64,000 bases of DNA from Venturia oleaginea (Eukaryota; Ascomycota; Dothideomycetes; Venturiales; Venturiaceae): contig JABMLP010000019.1 of NCBI GenBank assembly GCA_013176395.1, positions 1,114,985 to 1,178,984 of the forward strand, in the 5' to 3' direction. Position 1 is the first letter of the stretch. Every line of letters starts with the position of its first letter. Below, piece by piece: positions 1-8,789 of the stretch. Below the pieces are notes generated by a model. It was not told the DNA's origin and did no database searches. It worked only from the letters and a program-made list of their open reading frames with translations. The position numbers were made by a program, and so were the translations under genes.

Positions 1-2103
1 GATGCTTCAGGCTGGGCTTCCGGAGCAGTACTTAGTCAAAAAGATGAGCTAGGTAACTGGAAACCATGTGCTTTCTTCTCTACTAAGCACTTGCCAGCCG
101 AATGCAATTATGATATCCACGACAAAGAACTTATGGCTATAGTCAAAGCTCTAGTCCATTGGACTAGCGAGCTACTAAGCCTAAGTAAGCCATTCATTAT
201 CCTCACAGATCACAAGAACCTTGAGAAGTTTATGGTAAAAAGGGAACTAAATGAAAGGCAAATGAGATGGGCGCAGATACTAGCTAAGTTTAACTTCAAA
301 CTAGGCTATCGCCCAGGCTCTGAATCTGTAGTTCCAGACGCCTTAACTCGAAGGGATCAAGATCTCCCAAAGGATATTCAAGACCCAAGAATCGTTGAAA
401 GAACTAGAACGTTATTACCTCCAAAGCTTTGGATTAACGTTCTAGAGGATAAGACTCCTGCAAGAGAAGAAGCTGCCCAAGAAAATGCTCAAGAAGTAGA
501 CAAAGAACCTATCCCCTTTATACAAAATCCCTTTCTCTCAGGTGATCTAAGGGATAGATGGGAAACTGCACTCGAAGGAGATCTAGACTACAGACGTATT
601 TTCCAAAGCGTTCTAAAGCAAGATAGGCAGTTCCCATCTAAGCTAAAGGTTCCTACTTCTATAGGAGATTGTAAAGTCGAAAATAACCAGCTCTACTATA
701 GAGACCGAATCTGGTTGCCCTCCTACGAGCCTCTCTTAACAGGAGTAATTCAAGAAATACACGATTCAGTCCTATCAGGGCATCCTGGACGAGAAGCTAC
801 TATTGCTATTCTCTCCAGACAGTTCTACTGGCCGGGATTTGCTCAAGATATACGTCAGTTTATACGCAATTGTGACGTCTGCGGAAGAACTTCAGTCTGG
901 CGAGACAAAAAGAAAGGTTTACTTAAACCTCTTCCTGTCCCTAGCCGTATCTGGCAAGATATTTCAGTAGACTTCATAGTCGAATTACCAGAGAGCCAAA
1001 GATGCACAAGACTCTGCGTTATTACTGACCGCTTGGGTAAAGGAACTATCCTGTTCCCAGTGCCTAAAGAACAGTTTGGAGCTGAAGGATTTGCAAAACT
1101 ATTTATGCAGAACTACGTAAGATTACACTGGCTTCCTAGATCTCTAGTCTCAGATAGGGACACGCAATTTGTTAATGCTTTCTGGAAAGAAGTTTGTCAC
1201 CTTCTTAAGATAGAGAGAAGACTCTCTACAGCGTATCACCCTGAGACTGATGGATCTACGGAAAGAAGAAATCAAGAAGTTGAAGCCTATCTACGTAAGT
1301 TCTGTACATTTAGTCAGAACGACTGGGTCGAGCTCCTGCCTATTGCTCAAATATGCCTCGATAATAGACCAAACCAAGCTACGGGCCTATCGCCTTTCTT
1401 CTTAACCCACGGTTATAACATTGAGCATATAGGAACTGTTGAAGCTCCCCAGGAAACCCCTAAGAATCCAAAAGAAAAAGCACAAGATCTTGTAGCAAAA
1501 TTGAAGGACGCACAAGAATGGGCAGAAACGTCAATGGTATCAGCTCAGCAACAGCAAGAATACTACTCTAATAGAGATCGTGCTCCGGCTGACTCTTTTA
1601 AAGTGGGAGACAAAGTCTGGCTCAACCTAAAGAACGTAAAAACCCTACGTCCTTGTAAGAAACTAGACTGGATTCATGGGAAGTATACAGTTACACGAGT
1701 TATCAACTCAATCTCTTACGAGCTTGATACACCCAGAGGAATCCACAACCGATTTCATACGTCTTTACTTAGGAGAGCTGGCACAGATCCCCTACCTTCA
1801 CAAATACAAGATAATACACAGCCGCCTCCTATAGTAACTGAACAAGGAGACGAGGAATACGGTATCGAGGCTATTCTAGCCGCAAGATGGCGCCGGCGAG
1901 GTCGACAACAAACACGAGAAGTCTTAGTTAAGTGGGTAGGCTACGTTGATCCTACGTGGGAACCCCTTAGCGAACTCCAACAAACTACAGCTCTGGACGC
2001 TTTTGAAAGTGCCTACGGCAACGTTCTTGAAAACGACGGACCTATACTACGCCCTCAGAGACTACGCTCACATCGATCTACAAGAGAGGGGGGGAGGGGA
2101 TAA
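1..2103 (+). CDS. Element A pol, 3' part (RNase H, integrase, chromodomain)
   Basis: This is the end of a Ty3/gypsy polyprotein whose beginning lies left of the window. It opens inside RNase H (DASGWASGAVLSQ), continues through the HHCC zinc-binding region and the DDE core of integrase (VDFIVEL, SDRDTQF, TDGSTERRNQE), and ends with a chromodomain (LVKWVGYVDPTWEP). It matches 10473-12575 of the next unit. The stop codon touches the 3' LTR, and a purine-rich tract precedes it at about 2083-2100. The protein would process and integrate element cDNA, and the chromodomain probably directs integration to marked chromatin, as known for chromoviruses. Confidence 0.95.
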   Translation, partial: DASGWASGAVLSQKDELGNWKPCAFFSTKHLPAECNYDIHDKELMAIVKALVHWTSELLSLSKPFIILTDHKNLEKFMVKRELNERQMRWAQILAKFNFKLGYRPGSESVVPDALTRRDQDLPKDIQDPRIVERTRTLLPPKLWINVLEDKTPAREEAAQENAQEVDKEPIPFIQNPFLSGDLRDRWETALEGDLDYRRIFQSVLKQDRQFPSKLKVPTSIGDCKVENNQLYYRDRIWLPSYEPLLTGVIQEIHDSVLSGHPGREATIAILSRQFYWPGFAQDIRQFIRNCDVCGRTSVWRDKKKGLLKPLPVPSRIWQDISVDFIVELPESQRCTRLCVITDRLGKGTILFPVPKEQFGAEGFAKLFMQNYVRLHWLPRSLVSDRDTQFVNAFWKEVCHLLKIERRLSTAYHPETDGSTERRNQEVEAYLRKFCTFSQNDWVELLPIAQICLDNRPNQATGLSPFFLTHGYNIEHIGTVEAPQETPKNPKEKAQDLVAKLKDAQEWAETSMVSAQQQQEYYSNRDRAPADSFKVGDKVWLNLKNVKTLRPCKKLDWIHGKYTVTRVINSISYELDTPRGIHNRFHTSLLRRAGTDPLPSQIQDNTQPPPIVTEQGDEEYGIEAILAARWRRRGRQQTREVLVKWVGYVDPTWEPLSELQQTTALDAFESAYGNVLENDGPILRPQRLRSHRSTREGGRG

Positions 2104-2414
2104 TGTTAAGGGATGGAATCCTTCTCTCTAGCTTATCCATGACTGGATTTCCAATTGTTCTCTTGTTATTCTGCAAGCTGTCATGTTCTATTTTGCAAGC
2201 TGTCATGTTCTATTTCGCAAGCTGCCATGTTCTATTTCGCAAGCTGTCACGTTTCCATTTAAAGATACTTTCTAGAAGGATCTATTGTAAGAGGAGGATT
2301 ATTTATACGAGCTATCCTTCCTGTATTTACACTTTCTTCTCTGTACTTAGATACTTCGAAATACAAGCAGTCTCCTCTCACTTGCGAAACACCTTTGAGG
2401 GTTGAACTCTTACA
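2104..2414 (+). repeat. Element A LTR (3' LTR of the leftmost copy)
   Basis: The 311-bp repeat starts TGTTAAGGG right after the pol stop and polypurine tract, and ends CTCTTACA. It contains four copies of a 22-bp motif starting GCAAGCTG, and the GTACTTAGATA start-site motif. The sequence after it (2415 on) is leader-like, so this LTR may also act as the 5' LTR of a second, truncated A copy. No 5-bp target duplication links it to the upstream end of an element. Confidence 0.9.
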
Positions 2415-2967
2415 CCTGTAGAGTCAAGGTCCTAAAGAGGACACCCAAGCCATTTTCAGTACTCTCAGGACGAGCCTGCAGAGTCAAGGTCCTAAAGAGG
2501 ACACCCCAGCCATTTCAGTACTCTCAGAAAGAGCCTGTAGAGTCAAGGTCCTAAAGAGGACACCTAACCCAAGAAGCAAGGGCCAACCTCAAGGGCCAAA
2601 CAAAAAGGAATTTCAAGAAGAGAACACTTGTCCTAACCCAAGAAGCAAGGGCCAACCTCAAAGACCAACCTCAAGAGCCAACCTCAAGGGCCAAACAAAA
2701 AGGGAATTCAAGAGAATTCAAGCTGAGATTTTCTAGAAGGTGCTAGAATCTCCAAGAAGCAAGGGCCAACTATAAGGGCTAATCCACAGTAAATTCTCGC
2801 AAAATTTACAAAGAGGAAATCAGAGGTCATCCTAAGACAGCGTAGTCTTAGGAGTTGAAGCTGTAATAAGCTGAGGAAAGAAAGAGTTAGGAAGAGAGAT
2901 TCAATACCCTTGACCTTCATAGTCCCTAGGAGCTCCGTCCTTAGTAATAAGGGTTGCAGAGCAGACT
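2415..2967 (+). repeat. Truncated element A-type leader with 60-bp direct repeats
   Basis: Three head-to-tail repeats begin at 2415, 2475 and 2534 (60 bp, 59 bp, then a partial copy of about 31 bp), each starting CCTGYAGAGTCAAGG. They are followed by the purine-rich AAGCAAGGGCCAACCTC repeats and the CCTAAGAC/GTCTTAGG hairpin also found in the intact A leader. No PBS complementary to the LTR is present. At about 2967 the A sequence (GCAGAGCAGACT) ends and B gag sequence begins, so this is a recombinant end, not an intact element. Confidence 0.8.
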
Positions 2968-4568
2968 GTCAAGGATGAAATCAGTCGGAAGGTCTTAAGG
3001 GATGGAATCCTTCTCTCTAGCTTATCCATGACTGGATTTCCAATTGTTCTCTTGTTATTCTGCAAGCTGTCATGTTCTATTTCGCAAGCTGCCATGTTCT
3101 ATTTTGCAAGCTGTCACGTTTCCATTTAAAGATACTTTCTAGAAGGATCTATTGTAAGAGGAGGATTATATATACGAGCTATCCTTCCTGTATTTACACT
3201 TTCTTCTCTGTACTTAGATACTTTGAAATACAAGCAGTCTTCTCTCACTTGCGAAACACCTTTGAGGGTTGAACTCTTACAGAAGGAAACTCAGCCTCAG
3301 AGCCTGTACTCGATGATTGGAACGTCAATCAAGATTGATAACCGCCTATTCGAAAGAAAACTTCAGAGGAAGGGAGTTAGTTCTTATCGAGGACATGGAA
3401 ACAACAGTCGTGCGAATATAGGTGTTTGAGTTGATTCATACGAACCGCAGCCAATGGAGCTCGACAAGATTCAGAGCGCTCCACGTGGATCCAAGAAAGG
3501 TACAGGTCAGAAAGCCCAAAAAGAACAACACTGGACGTTTCACGAATCAGGGACAACGATTCGGAAACTCACCCATGGGCTCAGAACACCTCAAGGCTTT
3601 ACAATCCGATGCGTCAGTACCGCCAATCCACAACATACTGAGCTGGACGGCTTGTTATGAGGACGACTGCAAAGTACACCTATCCGAGAAGCAGAGCTCC
3701 GAATACTACCCTCGGGATAGAGGAGGTTACCAAGGTAACGGCAATGTCAAAGGACATCTCGCTATGATGAGTTCGTCATCTAGCTCACCCGGTCTTTATG
3801 GCACTCAGTTGGTATTGCCAAAAGCAGAGTATGGCACAAACCAATTCGGGGTTGGGAATACAATGGCTGCTGTCAAAGTTATCAGCAGATACCCAAGCAT
3901 GAGAAAGAATCCGGAACACGATCTTCACTGGATGATTCCATCGAACTGGTACAAAGTCAAAGAATGCCCACTGTGGGAGCACAAGTCCGAGGAAGACCCA
4001 GGAGAACCAGATTGGGAATTCCACTGGGTTCACGAAAAGGAAGTCAACAATACGACCCTCAGGAAGATGATGAAAATCCCAAACATCAGTACAAGATGTA
4101 CAGCACGTCCACCACAGACACTCATCTATGAATTGCTGCGAGTATGAGGAATGCGATTTACCTCAGCACCAGGAAATGAAAGATCTTGGAGAAATACTCC
4201 AAGAGTTGCCAGCCATTTCCGGGAGTTGGTCTACACCAAACGAAAACGAATCTCTACAGTCTATGTCGGGCGACGACAGTGAGTCTACAGTAGAAGACAA
4301 CTCCAACGAAGGAGAATCGAAGGAAGATCTAGAGTTTATGACCTTCCGGCTCTCACGTTTGACACGAGACGTTGAACGAGCAATTGATCAGGACGATTCT
4401 CAGTGCAAAGACGTCTATCCAAATGCATGCCTTGACTTCACCTGCCCATACCATCCGAATGGGGCAAGGAACCTTCGACACCTTGTCCGACGATTGGACA
4501 TCGCAGTCAAAACAAAGCAAGCACGCAAATGGCATGAGAATTCGGGAAACGAGGAGGATCAACAGTAG
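2968..4568 (+). pseudogene. Element B gag remnant (unit 1)
   Basis: This aligns with the second half of the intact B gag (38040-39444). It is interrupted at 2993-3281 by a solo LTR. An in-frame TGA lies at 3427-3429. About 50 bp that encode the CCHC zinc knuckle in the intact element are missing after the GTGQKA-encoding stretch near 3515, which shifts the frame. Downstream pieces still show the Cx4C-H mini-motifs (WTACYEDDCKVH, ECDLPQH, ACLDFTCPYH). It cannot make a working Gag. Confidence 0.85.
2993..3281 (+). repeat. Solo A-type LTR inside B gag remnant (unit 1)
   Basis: The 289-bp LTR starts TCTTAAGGG (G to C against the TGTTAAGGG consensus) and ends CTCTTACA. It is flanked by a perfect 5-bp target duplication, GAAGG, at 2988-2992 and 3282-3286. 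Removing the LTR and one duplicate restores the B gag sequence seen near 38057. It has three copies of the 22-bp motif, against five in the 5' LTR and four in the 3' LTR of element A. Confidence 0.93.
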
Positions 4569-4579
4569 AGAGGCCCCTG

Positions 4580-6451
4580 TTGAATCCTAATGAAGCGCCT
4601 CATTTTCTGAACAACCTTGGTACATCCAAGATGCTGGTCGAAGGAAAGATCGACGACGTACCAGCATGGGCCTTCATCGACACTGGTGCCGATAGGAATC
4701 TTCTAAGCGAGAAATTGGTCGACGAATGGAAACTACCCGTACGGTCGAAACGGCATCCATATCCACTAACTATCGCTGATGGAAGACCTGTCAACTTCAA
4801 TGGAGGCATGGTGATCTACGAAACAGACATAATCTTGTGGATACAAGGGAGGAAAGAACAGATTGTTCTAGACGTCACGAATATTGGAGACTCGGATTTG
4901 ATCCTTGGTCTGCCGTGGCTTCGAACTCACAATCCGCATATCGACTGGAGAACATTGACGCTCACGTTCCCAGACCAACGATATCCCGTGCAGGCTAGCA
5001 TGCGCGCTAGAACACGGACAGCACAAAGACCTTTGCGGAAAAGGCCTACACACGTTGAAGTGGCATACTGCTATCGTCTCCAGACAGAGGAGGATAGGTC
5101 AGTGTTCCAAATTCCCCATGGGTACCAGGAATTTGCAGAACTTTTTAAAGGGGAATCGATCGAAGATTCTCTTCCACCACACCAACCATGGGATTATGAG
5201 ATCGAGCTCAAGAATAATGAACAACCAAAGAAGTTCAAGATCTACCCATTGAGGAAAGATCAGCTTGAAACCCTTCGTGAATATATCGACGATTTCACGA
5301 AGAAGTTCATCCGGGAGTCGAAGTCACCCGCCGGATATTCAGTTTTCTACGTACCCAAGCCCGATGGTTCACAACGATTGTGTGTCGATTACCGACATCT
5401 AAATGAGATTTCGGTGAAGAATGCGTACACGCTGCCTTTAATCCAGGAGTTGAGGGACAGACTCCAAGGAGCCAGATGATTCACGAAATTCGATATTCCT
5501 GCGGCTTTTCATCGAATTAGGATTAAGAAAGGTGACGAGTGGAAGACAGCATTCCGCACTCACCTTGAGCAATACGAATACCTTGTCATGCCCTTTGGTT
5601 TGACAAACGCCCCTGCGACGCTGCAAGCCTATATGAACAATGTGCTTCGCGAGCACTTAGACAAGTTTGTGTCTGTTTATATGGATGACATTTTGGTTTA
5701 CTATCGAACGTTCGAAGAACACGCCAATCACGTTCGAACCGTCCTCCGCGCACTACAGATATTTAACTTGCGGCTGAAACCATCGAAAAGGGAATTCCAT
5801 AAGCAACGAATCAAGTTCGTTGGATGTTTTGTCTCTCAAGATGGACTTGAGATGGACCCGGAAATTTACCAGAAGGTCCGCGATTGGCCGGTACCTTCGA
5901 ACGTCAAAGGAGTACAGTCATTTCACGCCTTCGCGAATTATTATCGACAATTCATCGAAAGCTTTTCCGAAGTTGCAGAACCCCTCACGGAATTGATGAA
6001 GAAGGGGATTACCTTCGAATGGAACGAGCATGCGCAAAAGGCCTTTGACGCACTCAAGATACGGTTAACAACACCACCCATTCTGCAACTGTTTGACTCA
6101 GAAAAACCAGCCACAGTCGAGGCGGATGCGTCCGATCGAGCCCTCGGAGCATGCCTCAGCCAACCCGATTCAGATGGAAAGCTTAGACCAGTAGCTTACC
6201 ACGCACGAAAATTTCTGAAAGCAGAAATCAACTACTCCACTTCAGACAAGGAACTCATGGCCATAGTTGATGCCTTCAAGCACTGGAAGCATTATCTTGA
6301 AGGAGCGAAACACAAGATCACTGTGTATTCCGACCACAAGAATCTGCGGAATTTCACGACGACAAAGGAATTGAATCGACGGCAACTAAGATGGTCAGAA
6401 GAACTGTCATCTTACAACTTCCATATCCTTTACAAGAAAGGAAAGGAAAAC
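4580..6451 (+). pseudogene. Element B pol remnant: protease, RT, RNase H (unit 1)
   Basis: Protease (FIDTGADRNLLSE), reverse transcriptase (YMDDILVY) and RNase H (VEADASDRALGACLSQ) are recognisable and close to intact B pol. The frame has one in-frame TGA at 5477-5479, where the intact element has a Trp codon, and lacks one Gly codon before FIRESK. It breaks off near 6451 just after the RNase H/connection segment and joins an inverted RT piece, so integrase and chromodomain are missing. The same TGA and breakpoint occur in units 2 and 3. Confidence 0.9.
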
Positions 6452-6735
6452 GTTAAAAACATCCAACGAACTTGATTCGTTGCTTGTGGAATTCGCTTTT
6501 CGAGGGTTTCAGCCGTAAGTTAAATATCTGTAGTGCGCGGAGGACAGTTCGAACGTGTTTGGCGTGTTCTTCCAACATTCGAGAGTAAACAAAAATATCA
6601 TCCATATAAACAGACAGAAACTTGTCTAAGTGCTCGCGAAGCACATTGTTCATATGGTCTTGCAGCGTCGCAGGGGCGTTTGTCAAGCCGAAGGGCATGG
6701 CAAGGTATTCGTAGTGCCCAAGGCGAGTGCGGAAT
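6452..6735 (-). pseudogene. Inverted element B RT fragment (unit 1)
   Basis: On the minus strand this encodes the RT core (MPFGLTNAPATLQ, then YMDDIFVYS, then FHKQRIKFVGCF) of element B, head-on to the forward B pol remnant. It ends at GGAAT, immediately before the A 5' LTR at 6736. The forward and inverted RT copies can pair as a fold-back. The fragment is slightly diverged from both the forward remnant and the intact B element. Confidence 0.9.
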
Positions 6736-7068
6736 TGTTAAGGGATGGAATCCTTCTCTCTAGCTTATCCATGACTGGATTTCCAATTGTTCTCTTGTTA
6801 TTCTGCAAGCTGTCATGTTCTATTTTGCAAGCTGTCATGTTCTATTTTGCAAGCTGTCATGTTCTATTTCGCAAGCTGCCATGTTCTATTTTGCAAGCTG
6901 TCACGTTTCCATTTAAAGATACTTTCTAGAAGGATCTATTGTAAGAGGAGGATTATATATACTAGCTATCCTTCCTGTACTTACACTTTCTTCTCTGTAC
7001 TTAGATACTTTGAAATACAAGCAGTCTTCTCTCACTTGCGAAACACCTTTGAGGGTTGAACTCTTACA
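6736..7068 (+). repeat. Element A 5' LTR, copy 1
   Basis: The LTR runs from TGTTAAGGG to CTCTTACA (333 bp) and has five copies of the 22-bp GCAAGCTGTCATGTTCTATT motif. A TATATATA box sits at 6954-6961. The motif GTACTTAGATA at 6997-7007, about 43 bp downstream, is where transcription is expected to start and is the partner of the PBS. The TATA box reads TATTTATA in the 3' LTR. Confidence 0.93.
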
Positions 7069-7719
7069 TTATCTAAGTACCTCAGTCTTACAAAGGAAGA
7101 AAGGCTCACAGAGAGCAAGCTCCAAAAAGGAATTTCAAGAAGAGGACACTTGTCCTAATCCAAGAAGCGAGGGCCAACCTCAAGGGCCAAACAGAAAGGA
7201 ATTTCAAGAAGAGGACACTTGTCCTAACTCAAGAAGCAAGGGCCAACCTCAAAGGCCAACTTCAAGGGCCAAACAAAAAGGGAATTCAAGAGAATTCAAG
7301 CTGAGATTTTCTAGAAGGTGCTAGAATCTCCAAGAAGCAAGGGCCAACCGAAAGGGCCAATCCAAAAAGGGAATTCAAGAGAATTCAAACTGAGATTTTC
7401 TAGAACGTGCTAGAATCTCCAAGAAGCAAGGGCAGGTCATCCTAAGACAGCGTAGTCTTAGGAGTTGAAGCTGTAATAAGCTGAGGAAAGAAAGAGCTAG
7501 GGAGAGAGATTTAATACACTTGGCCTTCACAGTCCCTGGGAGCTCTGTCCTTAGTAATAAGGATTGCAGAGCGGACTATAGTGTAAAAAATCCTTCTGGG
7601 ATTCTATAGTCACCTTCCTATACTAATAGGCATTGACTCTATACTGCCTAGCAAATCTCTAGAGTAGAGCCTAGGAGTGTGTATAGTAGTGCTCTCTATT
7701 ATCTCTCATAGGTGAAAAT
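7069..7719 (+). promoter_or_regulatory. Element A leader with purine-rich repeats and hairpins
   Basis: This 651-bp untranslated leader contains repeats of CAAGAAGCAAGGGCCAAC and GGAATTTCAAGAAGAGGA. It can form several hairpins. CCTAAGAC/GTCTTAGG (7441-7448 with 7455-7462) has a 6-nt loop. GACTATAG/CTATAGTC (7574-7581 with 7604-7611) continues into AATCC/GGATT (7589-7593 with 7599-7603). Possible roles are RNA packaging, dimerisation or internal initiation, none shown. A 13-bp AACCTCAAGGGCC repeat present in units 2 and 3 is missing here. Confidence 0.7.
7070..7080 (+). promoter_or_regulatory. Element A primer-binding site, self-priming type
   Basis: TATCTAAGTAC lies one base after the 5' LTR and is the exact 11-nt reverse complement of GTACTTAGATA at 6997-7007 in the LTR. 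The Tf1 family primes reverse transcription with the folded-back 5' end of its own mRNA, using 11 nt. The length and position fit that mechanism, but priming itself is inferred. Confidence 0.8.
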
Positions 7720-8742
7720 ATGGAAGGAGAAGATCACGAACAAAGAGTTCCTCAAGAACCCCAAGCCCTACAAGAAGCTATGGCAGCATTACAACATCAA
7801 CTAGCCATTCAGAACGATGCTATTACGCGTATTCTTACAATCTTGCCTAACACTACTCGCTCTGAGAACGTAGTAGAAGGACAAGAGACTAAGAATTCAC
7901 AAAAAGACAGAATACATAGGAAGAAAGCTGTACTTCCTAAGCTCCAAGAATTTGATGGCAAGCGTTCTGAATGGGCTCAGTGGTTTCAACAAGCAAGGAT
8001 GAAGTTGGAGATAGACGCAGAATCTATAGGGGATAGTAGGAACCAATTTGCCTACATCTTCTCCTCTCTACGAGGCTCCGCAGCTCAGGCTACTCTGGCC
8101 TACGTAAAGACAGCTCCAGAGGAAGATAAAACGGGACAGAAATTGTTACAGTATATGGACAACTTCTATGGCGATCCAGTACAACAACAAAGAGCTACTG
8201 TAAGCCTGTCCACAATCAAACAAAAAGAGAAAGAACCCTTCTTCTCTTTTCTTCCCCGTTTTGAAACCACTCTTGCTAATGCTGGAGGAATGACTTGGCC
8301 TGACGCTGTTAAAATTGCATTTCTACACAAAGCAATAAATCAAGAGCTGCGAAACCAGAGAATAGGCCAATCTCAGAGTACCTCCTACCAGCAGTTTGTG
8401 TCCGATCTTTTGAATACAAGTATGCAAATCACTACAGCAAAGATGCTCTCTTCCTCAGAAGATAAGTTACGATTCAGAGATAAAGAGAAGTCTTTTAAAG
8501 ATCTGAACGCTATGGACTGGGAGCCTACACGCGTAAACAAGTTAAAAATTTCGTCTAAAGCCTATGAATATAGGAAGGCAAATAACCTCTGCTTACGCTG
8601 TGGGAAGGCCGGCCATAGAATGAAAGACTGCTGGTTGGATACAGAGGTAGAAAGAGTCACGCAACTTGGTTCAAAAAGGGCCAAAGGAACCACTGAGGAG
8701 AATGAAGAAGTTGAAGAAGAGGACTACTCGGAAAAAGAGTAG
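7720..8742 (+). CDS. Element A Gag (copy 1)
   Basis: This 340-residue capsid/nucleocapsid protein would form the virus-like particle that carries element RNA. A Gag-like helical region covers about residues 75-245 (KLQEFDGKRSEWAQWFQQAR onward). A CCHC zinc knuckle, C291-x2-C-x4-H-x4-C304 (CLRCGKAGHRMKDC), binds RNA. The acidic C-terminus (EENEEVEEEDYSEKE) ends at TAG 8740-8742. Pol lies in the -1 frame and overlaps by about 28 nt. The ATG follows GTGAAAAT and is the first in-frame start. The sequence is identical in units 2 and 3 by eye. Confidence 0.93.
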   Translation: MEGEDHEQRVPQEPQALQEAMAALQHQLAIQNDAITRILTILPNTTRSENVVEGQETKNSQKDRIHRKKAVLPKLQEFDGKRSEWAQWFQQARMKLEIDAESIGDSRNQFAYIFSSLRGSAAQATLAYVKTAPEEDKTGQKLLQYMDNFYGDPVQQQRATVSLSTIKQKEKEPFFSFLPRFETTLANAGGMTWPDAVKIAFLHKAINQELRNQRIGQSQSTSYQQFVSDLLNTSMQITTAKMLSSSEDKLRFRDKEKSFKDLNAMDWEPTRVNKLKISSKAYEYRKANNLCLRCGKAGHRMKDCWLDTEVERVTQLGSKRAKGTTEENEEVEEEDYSEKE

Positions 8743-8769
8743 CCTCTATCCAAAGTCGTGGATGGAGGC
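8730..8769 (+). promoter_or_regulatory. Putative -1 frameshift signal at A gag/pol junction
   Basis: The last gag codons read GAA AAA GAG TAG, an A-rich slippery stretch. It is followed at once by a 10-bp stem, GCCTCTATCC (8742-8751) with GGATGGAGGC (8760-8769), one pair being a G-U wobble, around an 8-nt loop. Pol is open in the -1 frame from 8715. The stretch is not a perfect XXXYYYZ heptamer, so frameshifting here is less certain than in element B. Confidence 0.55.
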
Positions 8770-8789
8770 GTAGAGTAGATAGAGCAAAA

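Noticed and set aside
7100..7440. Regularly spaced purine-rich repeats in the A leader, superficially CRISPR-like
   Set aside because: The repeats are degenerate, partly overlapping and lie in a retrotransposon leader of a eukaryote. There are no unique spacers of constant length.
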